This document shows positions 36,991 to 48,104 of a stretch of 64,000 bases of DNA, one piece after another. A model generated the notes under the pieces. It was not told the origin of the DNA, searched no databases, and saw only the letters and a program-made list of their open reading frames with translations. How positions within the stretch are numbered: the first letter of the stretch is position 1; every line of letters begins with the position of its first letter. The DNA is from Chlorops oryzae. Its lineage: Eukaryota > Arthropoda > Insecta > Diptera > Chloropidae. The stretch lies in the NCBI GenBank assembly GCA_020466095.1, contig CM035806.1, positions 51,375,783 to 51,439,782 of the forward strand. The letters run 5' to 3'. A program made the translations under genes and the position numbers.

Positions 36991-37702
36991 TATTTGTGAC
37001 ATCTCGAATTTCTAAGCATTGAAAATATATACAGTCCAATTTCGAGTGAATATGCGCCGAGAATTTTTCGGCAAGAAATTTTTCTCCGAGGAAAAAAGGA
37101 TATACATACATATATTAGCGTTAATAAAAGCAAGAGTGTGATGGCTTTTGGTTAAAAATGTTCAAAATTCTTGCTCCCTTTATACATTTTGCCTTCCCAG
37201 AGTGTATCGAATGGGAGAATGTTTGCAATCAAAATACATTTCGAATCGGGACTGATGAAGATCCCAACTAACTTTTCGGCCAGCACTTACTCATTCATCC
37301 ACTTGCGATTGTTTTATGAATTTATTCAAGTGTGCTTGTTGTTGTCAAGTGTGTTGTTGTTGTTGTCGTTGTTTTTGTTGTTTTTGTTTATATTTTCATC
37401 AAATTTCGCTGACAGCCTTCTCATAACAGTCATCATCAACATCGTCGTCATGATCATCTTGATCGTCTTTCTCTCATCATCATTTGCAACTTCCTCAAAC
37501 TATAATTGCTTAAGTTGACGCCAATAATGGACGCAATATCTAATCCTGCCCGCCAAGCAGGAAAAGCTTTGAAATATGGATTTCAAAATGGGTAATTATC
37601 GGCCTCTTCATGCAACGGTTTTACAATGCACCTATTTCTTGAGCAGATCTATATGGATATGTATGCATAGATGTATGCATATGAGCGCATATTGATCATA
37701 CA

Positions 37703-37729
37703 CATGTGTGTGTGTGTGTGTGTGTGTGT
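37703..37729. repeat. (TG)n microsatellite
   Basis: Pure TG run of about 26 bp. Confidence 0.9.
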
Positions 37730-38068
37730 CTGTTTATAAAAAATGTTTTTTTTTGTACCATTTCAATTATGAATAATGGCAAATTTTTATGTTTGCTTTA
37801 ATTAACCGACGAGCGAACGATGGAACGCTGGGACGATGGCACGATGGAGCGTAAAAACGATCGAATGAGCGAACAAGTTTAGTTTCGCTTTAAGTGGTCT
37901 TACTGTCGCCGCTAATGGCGTTTTTACATACGCGTTTTTATGAGATTTACAGCCTCTTAGCTGTCGTCTTGCAAGTTTCACTTGTCCCATATCTTATTTC
38001 ATGCATACTGATAACAATTTTTTATGGACAATTTGAACGCCATTGACAGATTGATAGATTGATACACA

Positions 38069-38074
38069 TCTCTC

Positions 38075-38118
<44 letters not shown>
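38069..38118. repeat. (CT)n microsatellite
   Basis: CT run of about 48 bp with one G. Such GAGA-type runs are common near fly regulatory DNA, but nothing else here shows a promoter. Confidence 0.9.
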
Positions 38119-38122
<4 letters not shown>

Positions 38123-38251
38123 TTCTGTCTTTTCAAGTCACGATTTTGAAAGACCTAGTTTTCGTTAAGAATATTCTGAAATCACTAGTTCTCCTATTAA
38201 TATAAAATTCTTTTCATGTTCGGCGAATATGAAGCGAACACAGTATATCGC

Positions 38252-38755
38252 ATCCCAGAAGCGAAAGCGAGTACTTCAAGAGTAAACTTCGAGTACTCCC
38301 AAAAGGAGTACAAGTACCTACTCCCTTCTTATTTGCTTTTGCATGTGATAAACTGTATTTTTTACCATTATAGTGGCTTTGCAAACTACTCACTATTTAG
38401 GTACAAAAGGGAGTGCTCCTGCGAGTATATTCTTTACTTCAAAGGAGGTTAGTTGAATTTTTTTTTTGTGTGATTTGTTTAAATTAAAATATTGACTTAA
38501 AAATGTATTCATTTCACATTATTGATGATAATTGTTCTAAAAATAAAATTGATGGTTTTTCTTCAGTAGTCAATTTTCTCAATTTTTCACGAAGCGTACG
38601 CTGTTTTTCCCAATCTGTTTTTCTTCTTTGCCCCACATCATTCAAAGTAAGCACATCACAAAGGGAGTAAACTTTAGTATGCTCGCTTTTCATATATGAA
38701 TCTGTTTTATTGTGAGTACTCCCGTACGAACTATTCCAAGAGTACTCGCTCATGG
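38252..38755. mobile_element. Possible element filled with GAGTACTC words
   Basis: GAGTACT/AGTACTC words recur at both edges (38270-38330 and 38710-38750). The left CCCAGAAGCGAAAGCGAGTA and right (inverse) CCCATGAGCGAGTACTC edges are weakly inverted. The ends are approximate. Confidence 0.4.
38514..38753 (-). CDS. Unidentified exon-like frame in the GAGTACTC element
   Basis: A 79-codon frame from Met to TGA/TAA-type stop includes CDVLTLNDVGQRRKTDWEKQ and RTLREKLRKLTTEEKPSILF, charged and helix-like. Its first part overlaps the word-rich edge, so the true start is doubtful. No family was recognised. It may be a captured or ancestral exon of the element. Confidence 0.3.
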   Translation of the reverse strand: MSEYSWNSSYGSTHNKTDSYMKSEHTKVYSLCDVLTLNDVGQRRKTDWEKQRTLREKLRKLTTEEKPSILFLEQLSSIM

Positions 38756-39028
38756 GTTAATTACTCGCATTTATGCACGCTGCCGGGATTGTGTGTGTTT
38801 GTGTGTGTATGTGTGATGTCCCTGCGGATTTGTCTTTTGCGGGATAAAGTTATTAGTGCCTTCACAGGCGCAAATAGTGACATTGTCATGCATGAGCCCT
38901 TAGGTGGCAATGTTATCGCTTGTGCTTGAATGGCATTGTCCATAAATAAAGAATTTGCTGCTCGTGGGTGAGGCCATGTCCTGTGGGTAGCCTACGGAAA
39001 GTGGGCGTGTAGGGCGGAGGATGTGACA

Positions 39029-39248
39029 TGAGCCTATCAACCTATGAAGCCTAAGAGCCTAGGGAGCTTTGGAGGTCCAAGGAGCCTTAGTAGCATAAGG
39101 AGATCGAAGCGAGCCTAGGGACTCTAAAAAGCCTATTGAGCCTATGAAGCCCATAGTCCTAGGTTCCGTAAGTAGCCCATAGAGCTCAGGGAGTCCCAGG
39201 AGCCTAAGGGGCCTAAGAAGCCTAGGGAGTCCAAGAAGCCTAAGTAGG
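39029..39248 (+). repeat. Degenerate AGCCTAAGG minisatellite
   Basis: AGCCTATGA, AGCCTAAG, AGCCTAGGG and GAGTCCAAG units of about 9-12 bp repeat some twenty times, followed by GTGCGAGAGAGG units. Confidence 0.7.
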
Positions 39249-40550
39249 AATGTAGGAGGAGAGTGCGAGAGGGGGTGCGAGAGAGGGTGCGAGAGAGTGA
39301 TAAATCAAGTTAATTTAATTTTTTAAATTTATATAGATATAGAATTTTGTGGGATTTGTTAGATGGCACTCGACCTTTGATGGGTAGACATGTCCCATAG
39401 ATTTTGATTCTCTGAGCATTCGATTTCGTTTTTTTTCCTTCTTTGATGCTTTGACGATGGACACCTTCTTGTTTTTGTTATGCCCACAATCATAATAATC
39501 GTTTTTGAAGAATAATAAAATGAGCCCGTTCGATGTCCGATCACAGTTTAAATCGAGTTATAACATTTTGTTTCCATATTTTTCTCTTTGTGTTTTCTCT
39601 TTTCTTTCTTTTTTTCTTTATGAGAAATATTTATTGTACTTAGCAGACATTGAAACAATAATCGTATAAAGTAATGTGACTGTAAAGTTGCATAGTTTTA
39701 AGCCAGCAAAATGGCCATCTCCAAGACGCCAATGAATTCGATCAGCGCCTCGCACATGCCTCTAGATATACATACATATGTATTTTACATACATACAAGT
39801 GCGTTATTGTAATTTTATTATTGTCTTAATGGTTCAGTTTCTTTTTTGTTGCCGTTGACGTTGCCGTGGCCGTTGCTGTTGTCGGATTGGCATTAATTTT
39901 TTTTTGCTTTATACATACATACAGACATATATTTATTTATTTATTTTTTATTTTTTTTATTTTTTAATATTCCGGCTCTAAAATTAACATTGATTTCTCC
40001 ATATATTCTTTATATACATATATGTTATATAGAAATATGTCTATATATTAAATGCAACGTGTTGTTGCCTGGAGTGGACTTGAATTTGTTGTGCCTCCTA
40101 CTTTTGCACTCGGCTCTTCTTTTAGTTGCTTACCAATATCGTAAAGTATTTTTTAATTGATCGCACTTTTTCTTCTCCATACCCGTTTCGCGCGCTTAAC
40201 AATTCTCAATGCTCCTTTCATGCATATCCGCAGCCTGGCCTCATATTATTTGTGCTGTGCTCCCAATCGCAAACCCCATTATCATGTGATGTGTGTTTAT
40301 GATGTGGTAAGAAATTATGTTTGGGTTTTTTATTTTATTTTTTATTTTTTTAATTTTTTTCTTTTTATATTTCTTGTTTTAAATTTTTTCTTTCTTTCAT
40401 AATTTTTTCACTTATCAGAATTAAAAGACTTGATTATAATTATAGTGTCGAGTAATCGGTGTGTGTGAAGAGTTATTGATGTACAAGTGAACTGTTTTAT
40501 TTCGATTTGTGAGAGGACGCTTTTTTTTTAACACTTACGTATGATGTGTA

Positions 40551-40622
40551 TGAATGGATTGGAGTGGAGTGGAGTCGAATGGATTGGATGGGATCATATT
40601 GGAATGGATTGGAATGGAATGG
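40551..40622 (+). repeat. TGGAT/TGGAA pentamer repeat
   Basis: GAATGGATTGGAGTGGAGTG and further TGGAA/TGGAT units run for about 70 bp. Confidence 0.75.
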
Positions 40623-41438
40623 TGTGCAAGGACAGAGAGAAATTATAATGATTTCACTATTTTAGGCATGAAATCTTGACAAAACAAATTGGCAGAATGT
40701 CATCAGGAAGAGAATTTGATCCAAAAAAAAAAAAAATTAGTTAGAGCACAACTATTTATTTGGTTAACTATTCCATGAGAATGCTGTATAGCATTGGGAA
40801 CTATTTATTTTATTTTATTAATAATAATATATGTGCGTAGAAATGAGAAAAATTTTTTTAACCTTCCGAAGAGAACACGACACCGACTATAAGATGCTGA
40901 TCACTCAGCGCTCAATGATTCACTTTATAACATTTTTCGCACCCAATCTCATATTTAATAAAAAATAAAAAAAAATTAATAAAAAATAAAATTAAAAATA
41001 ATCTCCAATATGATTTATCTCAGTCATTTAAAAATTCCTGTAATTATAGTCCGAAATTAAGAGGAGAAAACATGGGAAATTTTTGCGCCAATTAAAAATT
41101 GAATCTACTCCCAGTAATTTGAAAGACGGTAACTTAAGTCAAAGGCGATGCGAAGCTCAACGCAACGCATCGCAACGCAACGCAACGCCACGCAACTCAA
41201 ACTCAAACCGAACTTAACTCAACTATTGCACTCTCAAATTGGTTACGATCGAGAGCTATATGAGCGCATAAATCAATTATTGATTTATGACTGGCCGGAC
41301 ATGCAATTCGAGAACCCAAAGTGTTTAAAAGCCACAAAATGCAAAAATTCTCCATCGAATTGATTTAATTTTTTGGATATTTTGTTTTTTTCATTCCATT
41401 CATTTTCCATTCATTCTTTCGTCCTCTTCTTCCCAATA

Positions 41439-41443
<5 letters not shown>

Positions 41444-41477
<34 letters not shown>
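41444..41477. repeat. (AT)n microsatellite
   Basis: Pure TA run of 34 bp. Confidence 0.9.
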
Positions 41478-41480
<3 letters not shown>

Positions 41481-42908
41481 TTTATTGTCTGGCATTAAAC
41501 TTTGAGTTTGTCTTACATTTTTAATTTTGCCTTCAACTATACATACACCTTCGTCGCCCCGCCATTGAGAGCCCGAGCGCTTCGAACTCATAATTAGCCA
41601 TTTGCCCTTAATGCATTAACAATACGTTTGCTTATTTTTGGTTTCCTTTTTTTCTTCATTTTTTGGTTTTGCATCATTTAGTTAAAAATATTTATGAGTC
41701 TTCGCCGCTCACCTGAGTCTTTCCGTCTGTCCTTCCGTCCGTGCGTCTGTCTTCCCTGCTTATGAAATGCGTTTTTAAACATAATTGCAAGTGGGCGTGG
41801 TGTACCATGAAATTTCTTTGATTAAAGTCGATTAAAATCGCGATTTCCTGCTTCGCTTGGCTTTGCTTCTTAGCTGTATTTTATTTCTTTAGGTTTGTCT
41901 GTTGATTCGTTGCTTCTCTGTTTTTAGTCTGATTATTTATTTTCTGCTCATTTCGCGGGCTTATCCCGTACCACTCTCTCGCTCTCTCTCTCTCCATTGT
42001 CTGTGTGTGTCGGACCAGACTTTATTTATAAATTCAAGGATTATAGCCAATTCCACACAGTTGCGCCAGCCTTTGCTTTTGCTTTTGCTTTTCTGTCTGT
42101 GCATCTTAGGATTCTTTACTTGTAGATCTCAACATTTTATTGTAATTATGATTCATAAATCAGTTTCGCATAAGTTCGTATATGCATAAGTATGGCTTTC
42201 GCATTTAAGTTGCTTTTCCAATCCGAATGATTAAATGTTTAGGGGCTAGCAAGCATCAAGGAGCAGATCGGGCAGGATTTCATTCACAAACACGTAATTA
42301 CAGTGTGTATCTGAAGAATGTTTAATTATTCTGCCAGATGATATTGGGTTCTAAGACATTTTAGCATCCAAAACAAAACAAACAAAAAAACACACACAAA
42401 ACAAGCTAGGGTGTTATAGGGTATATTGCGTTTGTGTGGTTGTGTGTAACACCCAGAACCAGTAGAGATATACCATACAAAATGTATATAGAAATGATCA
42501 GCGTCACCAGGAGATTCGATTTAGCCATGTCCGTCCGTCTGTCCGCCTGTCCGTCTGTCTGTATACAGTTATCTTATCGAAGGAGTTGAGCTATCAAAAT
42601 TTGGTATGCGTGCTCACGGGGACATGAGTAAGAACAAGTTCGAGAGTGGACCCGATCGGACCATTTTTAGGGATACCTCCACTACTAGGTTCTGTTCCGA
42701 AAATCACAAAAACTGCTCTAAAACCGGATTTTTTCAAAATAATGTGATTGAATTCGACATTTGAACAAGTCTTAGGGCAATTAATATGATTTCCAAAAAT
42801 TGGAAAAGTGGGCGTGGCAAAGGGCGGTTTTCATACAGAAATTTAACAAAAGTCGGTATATGGGGCCCCTAATGGCCTATAAAACGTCTTGAATATTCTT
42901 ACTTAGTG

Positions 42909-43687
42909 CACGGAAAGAATTGTCTTGTATTGAATCAATAAAATATTTTATTAACTGTCAAAAAGTAAACATTTTATTAATTCAATACCAAAGTTGTACC
43001 CAAAGTACAACTTTTGCTAAAAATCAGTAAATAGATTTTACTGATATCAGTAAAAAATTTTATTGACTAAAAACACATAGTTAGATCTCCTATTAGAAGT
43101 CATTTCTGATGCTACAATTCAAGGGTTTGATTTGCAGTCATAGGTAGTTTAAATACGCAAACCGAAATTTGACTCAGTAGTCAGCCAATCCGTAAAAATT
43201 GCTCTAATGAGACCCCAGACGGCAGGTCGAAACGTACGTCAGCAAATAGTCGCTTATGGATGCCTTTCTCAAGCATAGCTTGAAACATAGATTTCACATT
43301 AATGAATTAATTATTGTTCTTCTAGAAATAAACTTTCGTCGCAGAAAAGAGTCACCGAAATGGTACCAAAAAATGCAACAAAAATAGGAATCTGTTGATT
43401 CGCTATCAAAGAAAAGAGAAGTTTAGCTCGAATACTTTCACAGTTAAATTGCAAAAACAACTCTCTGTATGCATATGCATACAATAAAACTTAGTACATG
43501 CAATTGTTTTTGTAAATAAGTATTTACTTTTTGATGTTTAATAAAATATTTTCTTGATTCAATAAAATATTTACTTTTTGATGTTTAATAAAATATATTC
43601 TTCAAATCAGTAAAAATTTTCTTGCTGCCAAATCAAGCCAAGATTTTATTAGTTTTTACTGATTTTGAGAAAATAATTCTTTCCGTG
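42909..43687. mobile_element. Word-filled CAC-ended TIR element inside Helentron H3
   Basis: The tips CACGGAAAGAATT are inverted at both ends. The flanking dinucleotide is TG on both sides (42907-42908, 43688-43689). The length is 779 bp. The two ends are packed with AATAAAATA/TATTTTATT and TTTTACTGAT/ATCAGTAAAA words in both directions, and the centre is unique. Confidence 0.8.
43181..43288 (-). pseudogene. Short coding-like frame inside the 42909 element
   Basis: The frame MFQAMLEKGIHKRLFADVRF then DLPSGVSLEQFLRIG and stop sits in the unique centre of the element. Its composition looks protein-like rather than random. No family is recognised and no homologue is visible elsewhere in the window. 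Confidence 0.3.
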
Positions 43688-44009
43688 TGGTCCTGTTTTT
43701 GGGGCGTTGTTCAAAAATTATTTAAACATGTGTGTCTGTGTCGGGTATTTTATTGTCGAGCTCGCCTGACTATAACACCCTTACTTGTTTTATGATTCCA
43801 TTAGATCACATTTTAAGTATAAACTTTTGTTTTGGAATTTTTTTTGAAGCGATAAAAATCGGGAAAATTCGAATTTCCTCCCATGACACAGTGGGATCGC
43901 ATAATACATTTGAGTGTAAAAACAGTATAAACGATTTCCAAAACAAAGTGTTTTTAAGGGGTGGTATCGTGCTCTGAAAACGCCAAAAAACAAAATTTTT
44001 TTGTATGGG

Positions 44010-44200
44010 GAATTTCGTGAAAAATTCTATGAGTTTTGGGACTAAAACTTTTTCAAAAAACTGATTACAACTAGTCTAGTTTGGGTATAGTTCCAAACTG
44101 GTCCAAAAAGGAATAGTTGGAATCAGTTTTTTGAAAAAGCTTTACAGCCAAAATTCTTAGAATTTTTCACTTATTCTATATATAAATTTTCATCGAAATC
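44010..44200. repeat. Imperfect palindrome around TTCCAAACTGG
   Basis: GTGAAAAATTCTATGAG and ACTTTTTCAAAAAACTGATT on the left reappear inverted on the right as AATCAGTTTTTTGAAAAAGC and CTTAGAATTTTTCAC. A half copy is at 36690-36815. Confidence 0.65.
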
Positions 44201-45642
44201 GGACGTCATGAATTTTTCGGATTTTTTGGGTTTTTGGTTCAAAACTCTCTAAACTTTTTTTGAAAACTATTCTTTGAATTTTTCCAAACAGCTGGTTTTT
44301 GAAAATCGAACTGAAATTTGATATCATATTTAAACGCAGTGCCGAGGTGATTTAAAATATTTTTAAAAATTGGAATGGTAAAAACCAAAAGCGGATTTTG
44401 ATTAAAAAAAATTTTTAAATATTCCTGGTCATATTGGCCCTAAGGCTAAAATTGCATTTTTAATTCAATTTTGAAAAATTATATTTCGAATTTTTTGAAT
44501 GAGATTGACAGAAAAGTGAAACGGTCTGCGATTGGTTGAAATGTCGTGACATCAAAAGCAAGTAGATAAAAAAAAAACTGAAAGTTCCCATTGCGTTGCA
44601 CAGTGGAATTACAGCTCAAAATCCAATATTGCTAGAGCTCGATGCAAGAGACCGAGACGTCGCGCATTTCAATCTCCAATGAATTTCTAGTAATGCAATA
44701 TTTGAACTAAATACCAATCTAACGAGTGCAGAGCACTCATAAAGCTTATACGTTATCACTTGAACTTAAATTTTAATTAAAGGTTAAAAAAAAAAAATCT
44801 TTAAAATTGGTCTAAACTCACGAAAAATTATGCTTACATGTTTTCAACGTAACCCCCAAAAAGTTTATTTGAACAGCTTTTGTTTCATTAATTTTAACGA
44901 GTACCTACCCAATAGCGAGTAGGCAAAAAATATCTACATCATTACTTGTCCGATTCCCTCGTAACGAGAAATATTCAATTTTTCGAACTTTTCTCGCTAC
45001 GGAGTCTCGCAGTGCGATACATTCGAGCTTGTATTGAAATTTGTAGGCGTCTCGTCTCGGTGTCGCGCATCGCATCTCTCGCAATGTTGGATTTTGAGCT
45101 TAAAGTGGAAAAATTTGTCTTTTTTTTTTATAACTTAAGTTAGATGCTTTTATGAAAAAAATGTTTTAAAGAGAAAGAATCAATAACAATTTGATTAAAA
45201 ATGGCAAGTTTTTGTCAAGGTGTATTTAACAAGGTGATATCAATATTACAACAATAACAACAAATCTAAAACAAATCCATTGCTTTGTTGTTGCAAAGAA
45301 ATTAAAAATTCTAAAAATCTCATATAATTTGGCACTTTAGTTTTAAATTCACCCTGGGGTCTTTGTAAAAAAAAAAAAAATTACGGAGCGGTCCCAGTGT
45401 GCGCTGTGCGTTAACAATAGTCAGAAGAATATCTTTTTTTTTTTACCAAAATTGAGTGCAAACATTATGCAAGGCAACAGCAAAAAATCAACCTCTTGTG
45501 AGACGCTCTTATGGTAGCACTTTTCTTAAGAACACACTAGGAGTTTTCCCTCACTGGCAATACACTAACATTTATGTATTTATAAATCATATACATTTGC
45601 TAATAAATTTTTCAAGTCGTTGTAGAAAATCTATAAAAGCCT

Positions 45643-46060
45643 CTCTGCAGGAATGAGCCGGTCAATTTCCTAAGAAGGATTGGCCTTTGACCGGACCAAA
45701 CCCTACCGGTTATATTATGGCAGTTCGCTGCATCGAATTCAACTAGCCGGCGGTCGGTAATAAACGGTTTGGTTTAAGGGTAGTCCGTAAATGACACTTT
45801 CATCAACTTGGAATATTTATAAGAAATTTGTTGTTTATTTTCCTCATTTGACTAGCCTAAAACCAGACAAAATTACGACAATTGACCCAAAAAAACTGGC
45901 CTATGACCAGCCGTTTTGCGGACTAGTCATTCCCCAAGGACAGGCCCATGCTAAAAAGGTCAGTTGAATACATTAGAAGTGGAATTTGGAAGGGACTAGT
46001 AGTGGTAATATGAGGGACTGACCGAAGGCTACACTTGGGTCAGTCCATATTTCTGCAGGG
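45643..46060. mobile_element. TIR element filled with GGTCA/TGACC words
   Basis: CTCTGCAGGAATGAGCCGGTC on the left pairs with the inverse of the right end, CCCTGCAGAAATATGGACTG. Between them GGTCA/TGACC and GGACTAGTC words occur about ten times in both orientations. Target duplication is not evident. Confidence 0.5.
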
Positions 46061-46602
46061 CTGCTTGGTTTGCACTATTTTTCGCTCGCAAATCACGTTA
46101 CACATAAGTACCTAAACAATATGCTTGATTAAATTTCAGAAATCGCTTTGTGTTTTTTTTTTTAAAGATCATAAAAAGATCAATTCAAAGAATATTTTAT
46201 TATAAGTCTAATTATTTGATTGCTTTTTTATTTATACTATAAAAATGTAGACACTGTAACGATTTCTAAACTCATATAGATATTTCTTACTTCATGCAGA
46301 TATTATAAGCTTCAAGGTGGCGGTTCTCATCTTATCACCTTAAACATTTGCTTGCAAGTTGCAACTTCAATTCAAGTGCAGCCACCCAACCAGTTAACCA
46401 GCCCATAGCCCATTGTCGAGCAGCCAAGTAGTCGACCATCATCGGATCGTACATGTGTAAAAACTTTGGTGAAACTTTGGTAACGAAGTGAAAATTATGT
46501 GACGCCACAAGCAACCGACCAACCGTCCGACCATCGAGAACGACCAAACGACCGACCAGCACCGTCCATAGTGCCGGCAAGCAGATTTAAGTCATCGGAC
46601 GG

Positions 46603-46633
46603 ACAAGACGACGATGACGACGACGACGACGAC
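46603..46633. repeat. (GAC)n microsatellite
   Basis: About ten GAC units. Confidence 0.9.
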
Positions 46634-47073
46634 GCAAAAATTCACAATTCGCAATCACACAAGATGCCCGTGCAAACGACATGACATTTGTAGCTTTGGT
46701 GGCGCGCGCACACACTAACCACCACCACCTAGGGCAACGAAGGAACCGATGGCAAGGAAGCACGAAACGAGAGAAGACGGAATATACAATCCTTCAGCGA
46801 ATATAACGTATGTTTAATAAGTAAGTAAGTATGCAAGTATGTATGTATATCTATATGTATGTGAATGGAGTACGCTGAGACGTGCAACCATTCTAATCTT
46901 GTTCGCTGAATTCGTAATCTCATTAAATTTACATATTAATCAAGGGATTTTAATTACACTTACACCGCGCTCTCAATGCTACAAATCTGAAAAGGCAAAG
47001 ACGCAGATCAAGACAGAATGAACTCGCAAACTCTTCGGTCTTATTACTGAGAGAGCCTGCTGCAACGTCGTTC

Positions 47074-47175
47074 ACGATGACGACGACGATGATGATGATG
47101 ACGGTGACGGTGACGGTGACGGTGACTACGGCGGAGACTACGGCGGTGACTACGGCGGTGAAGTCGAAGATGAAG
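47074..47175. repeat. (GAC)n/(GGTGAC)n repeat
   Basis: GACGACGAT units pass into GGTGACGGTGAC and then TACGGCGGTGAC units. The His/Arg- or Val-rich frames opposite are artefacts. Confidence 0.85.
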
Positions 47176-48002
47176 ACGACGCGGATGGTGGCGACGAAGT
47201 TGGATTTTAGAGCTGCGTGTAAGCAAAACGTTATATTGGCCATTGGCTGAATGAAGGCTTTTCCTAAATATGTAAGTATTACGTTGTGTGTTATTTGACG
47301 CTCGTTCGGGTCTATTTGCCTCTTTGAATGGGTTAAGGAACTGCTGTGCCGCCGCCGCATCATTTTGAAACTCGCATCATATAATTGAACCTTGTGTGGC
47401 ATACAGTGGCGTTAACCAGGGGGACCATCGATAAAAAAAAAAGAAAAAACAATCTATAGTTTTCGAAGACACTTTGAAAATGACGGCGGATCAAGTTCAA
47501 AAGTTTGGGAGAATGTATTGAATGAAGAGATTTTTTGATTTTGTTTCTTAAATATGGGGAAAATTCATGTGCGCTCCCCTTGAAAATTCTAATTAACAAA
47601 CTCTCTTGTTGTCTTGGATCTTGGATTGTGTAGGTTTTCAAGGGCGAAATTAAACAAGCCGACAAGAAAATTCTGAATTCGAAGTGAACATTAAATTGAA
47701 ACGGCTTAAAACGTATGGGAGTTGACTCCTCCTTGTTTGTGCGGCAAGGGTTTCTCTTTGAAACTGCTTTGAGAATTACATGCGTTTGCATGTCAAGCGT
47801 AAATTTTCAAATCGAAATAAAAGTAAAACGGAAATTCAAATAACGATTTCAGTTCAAGAACGATTGCAATTGGAATGTCCATCTGTGTAGCATTAGTGGA
47901 GAGGAATCGTCAAAAAGTTTTTGAAAATTCGAAATGAAGCGCGTCCAAAATACCAAACAAAGGGTAAAATAAATATTTTTAAATCTTTTTCAACACTCTT
48001 AT

Positions 48003-48040
48003 ATTTATTCATTTATTTATTTATTTATTTTAATTTTTTT
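48003..48040 (-). promoter_or_regulatory. Polyadenylation signals downstream of the CAP gene
   Basis: On the minus strand several AATAAA hexamers (TTTATT on plus) lie 65-100 bases past the stop codon, inside a (TTTA)n run. They are well placed for cleavage, but the run is simple sequence, so use of a particular hexamer is an inference. Confidence 0.4.
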
Positions 48041-48104
48041 TTTTTTTTAATTTTTGGTTCAATATTGCCTCGAGTCGCACCTCGAGAGTAACAAATTAAT
48101 TCAC

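Larger units (their letters stand above)
38780..42397. other. Stretch without gene
   Basis: Apart from the listed minisatellites I see T-rich DNA, ACGCAACGC units (41160-41195), CT units near 41975 and GCTTTT units near 42075. No coding region supported. Confidence 0.5.
42398..43790 (+). mobile_element. Helentron (INE-1-like) copy H3, split by a TIR element
   Basis: Sequence collinear with H2 runs from GGGTATATTGCG (about 42419) to about 42908 and resumes at 43688, ending with the 3' terminus ACACCCTTACTTGTTT at 43790. The 779 bp between is a separate insertion (42909-43687). The normal 5' hairpin is absent. In its place 42398-42418 reads like a Helentron 3' end in reverse (CTATAACACCCTAGCTTGTTT on minus). 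Confidence 0.85.
46061..48002. other. Stretch without gene downstream of the CAP gene
   Basis: Holds CGACCAAC-type units (46510-46565), GAC repeats and GTATGTAT units. The 143-150 codon minus-strand frames at 46950-47791 are partly repeat-derived and lack a recognisable domain. Confidence 0.45.

Noticed and set aside
47044..47402. His/Arg-rich and Val/Thr-rich minus-strand frames
   Set aside because: They come from the GAC/GGTGAC repeat; no domain is visible.
47360..47791. 143-codon minus-strand frame near the CAP gene
   Set aside because: No family, signal peptide or splice pattern that I can support; likely chance.
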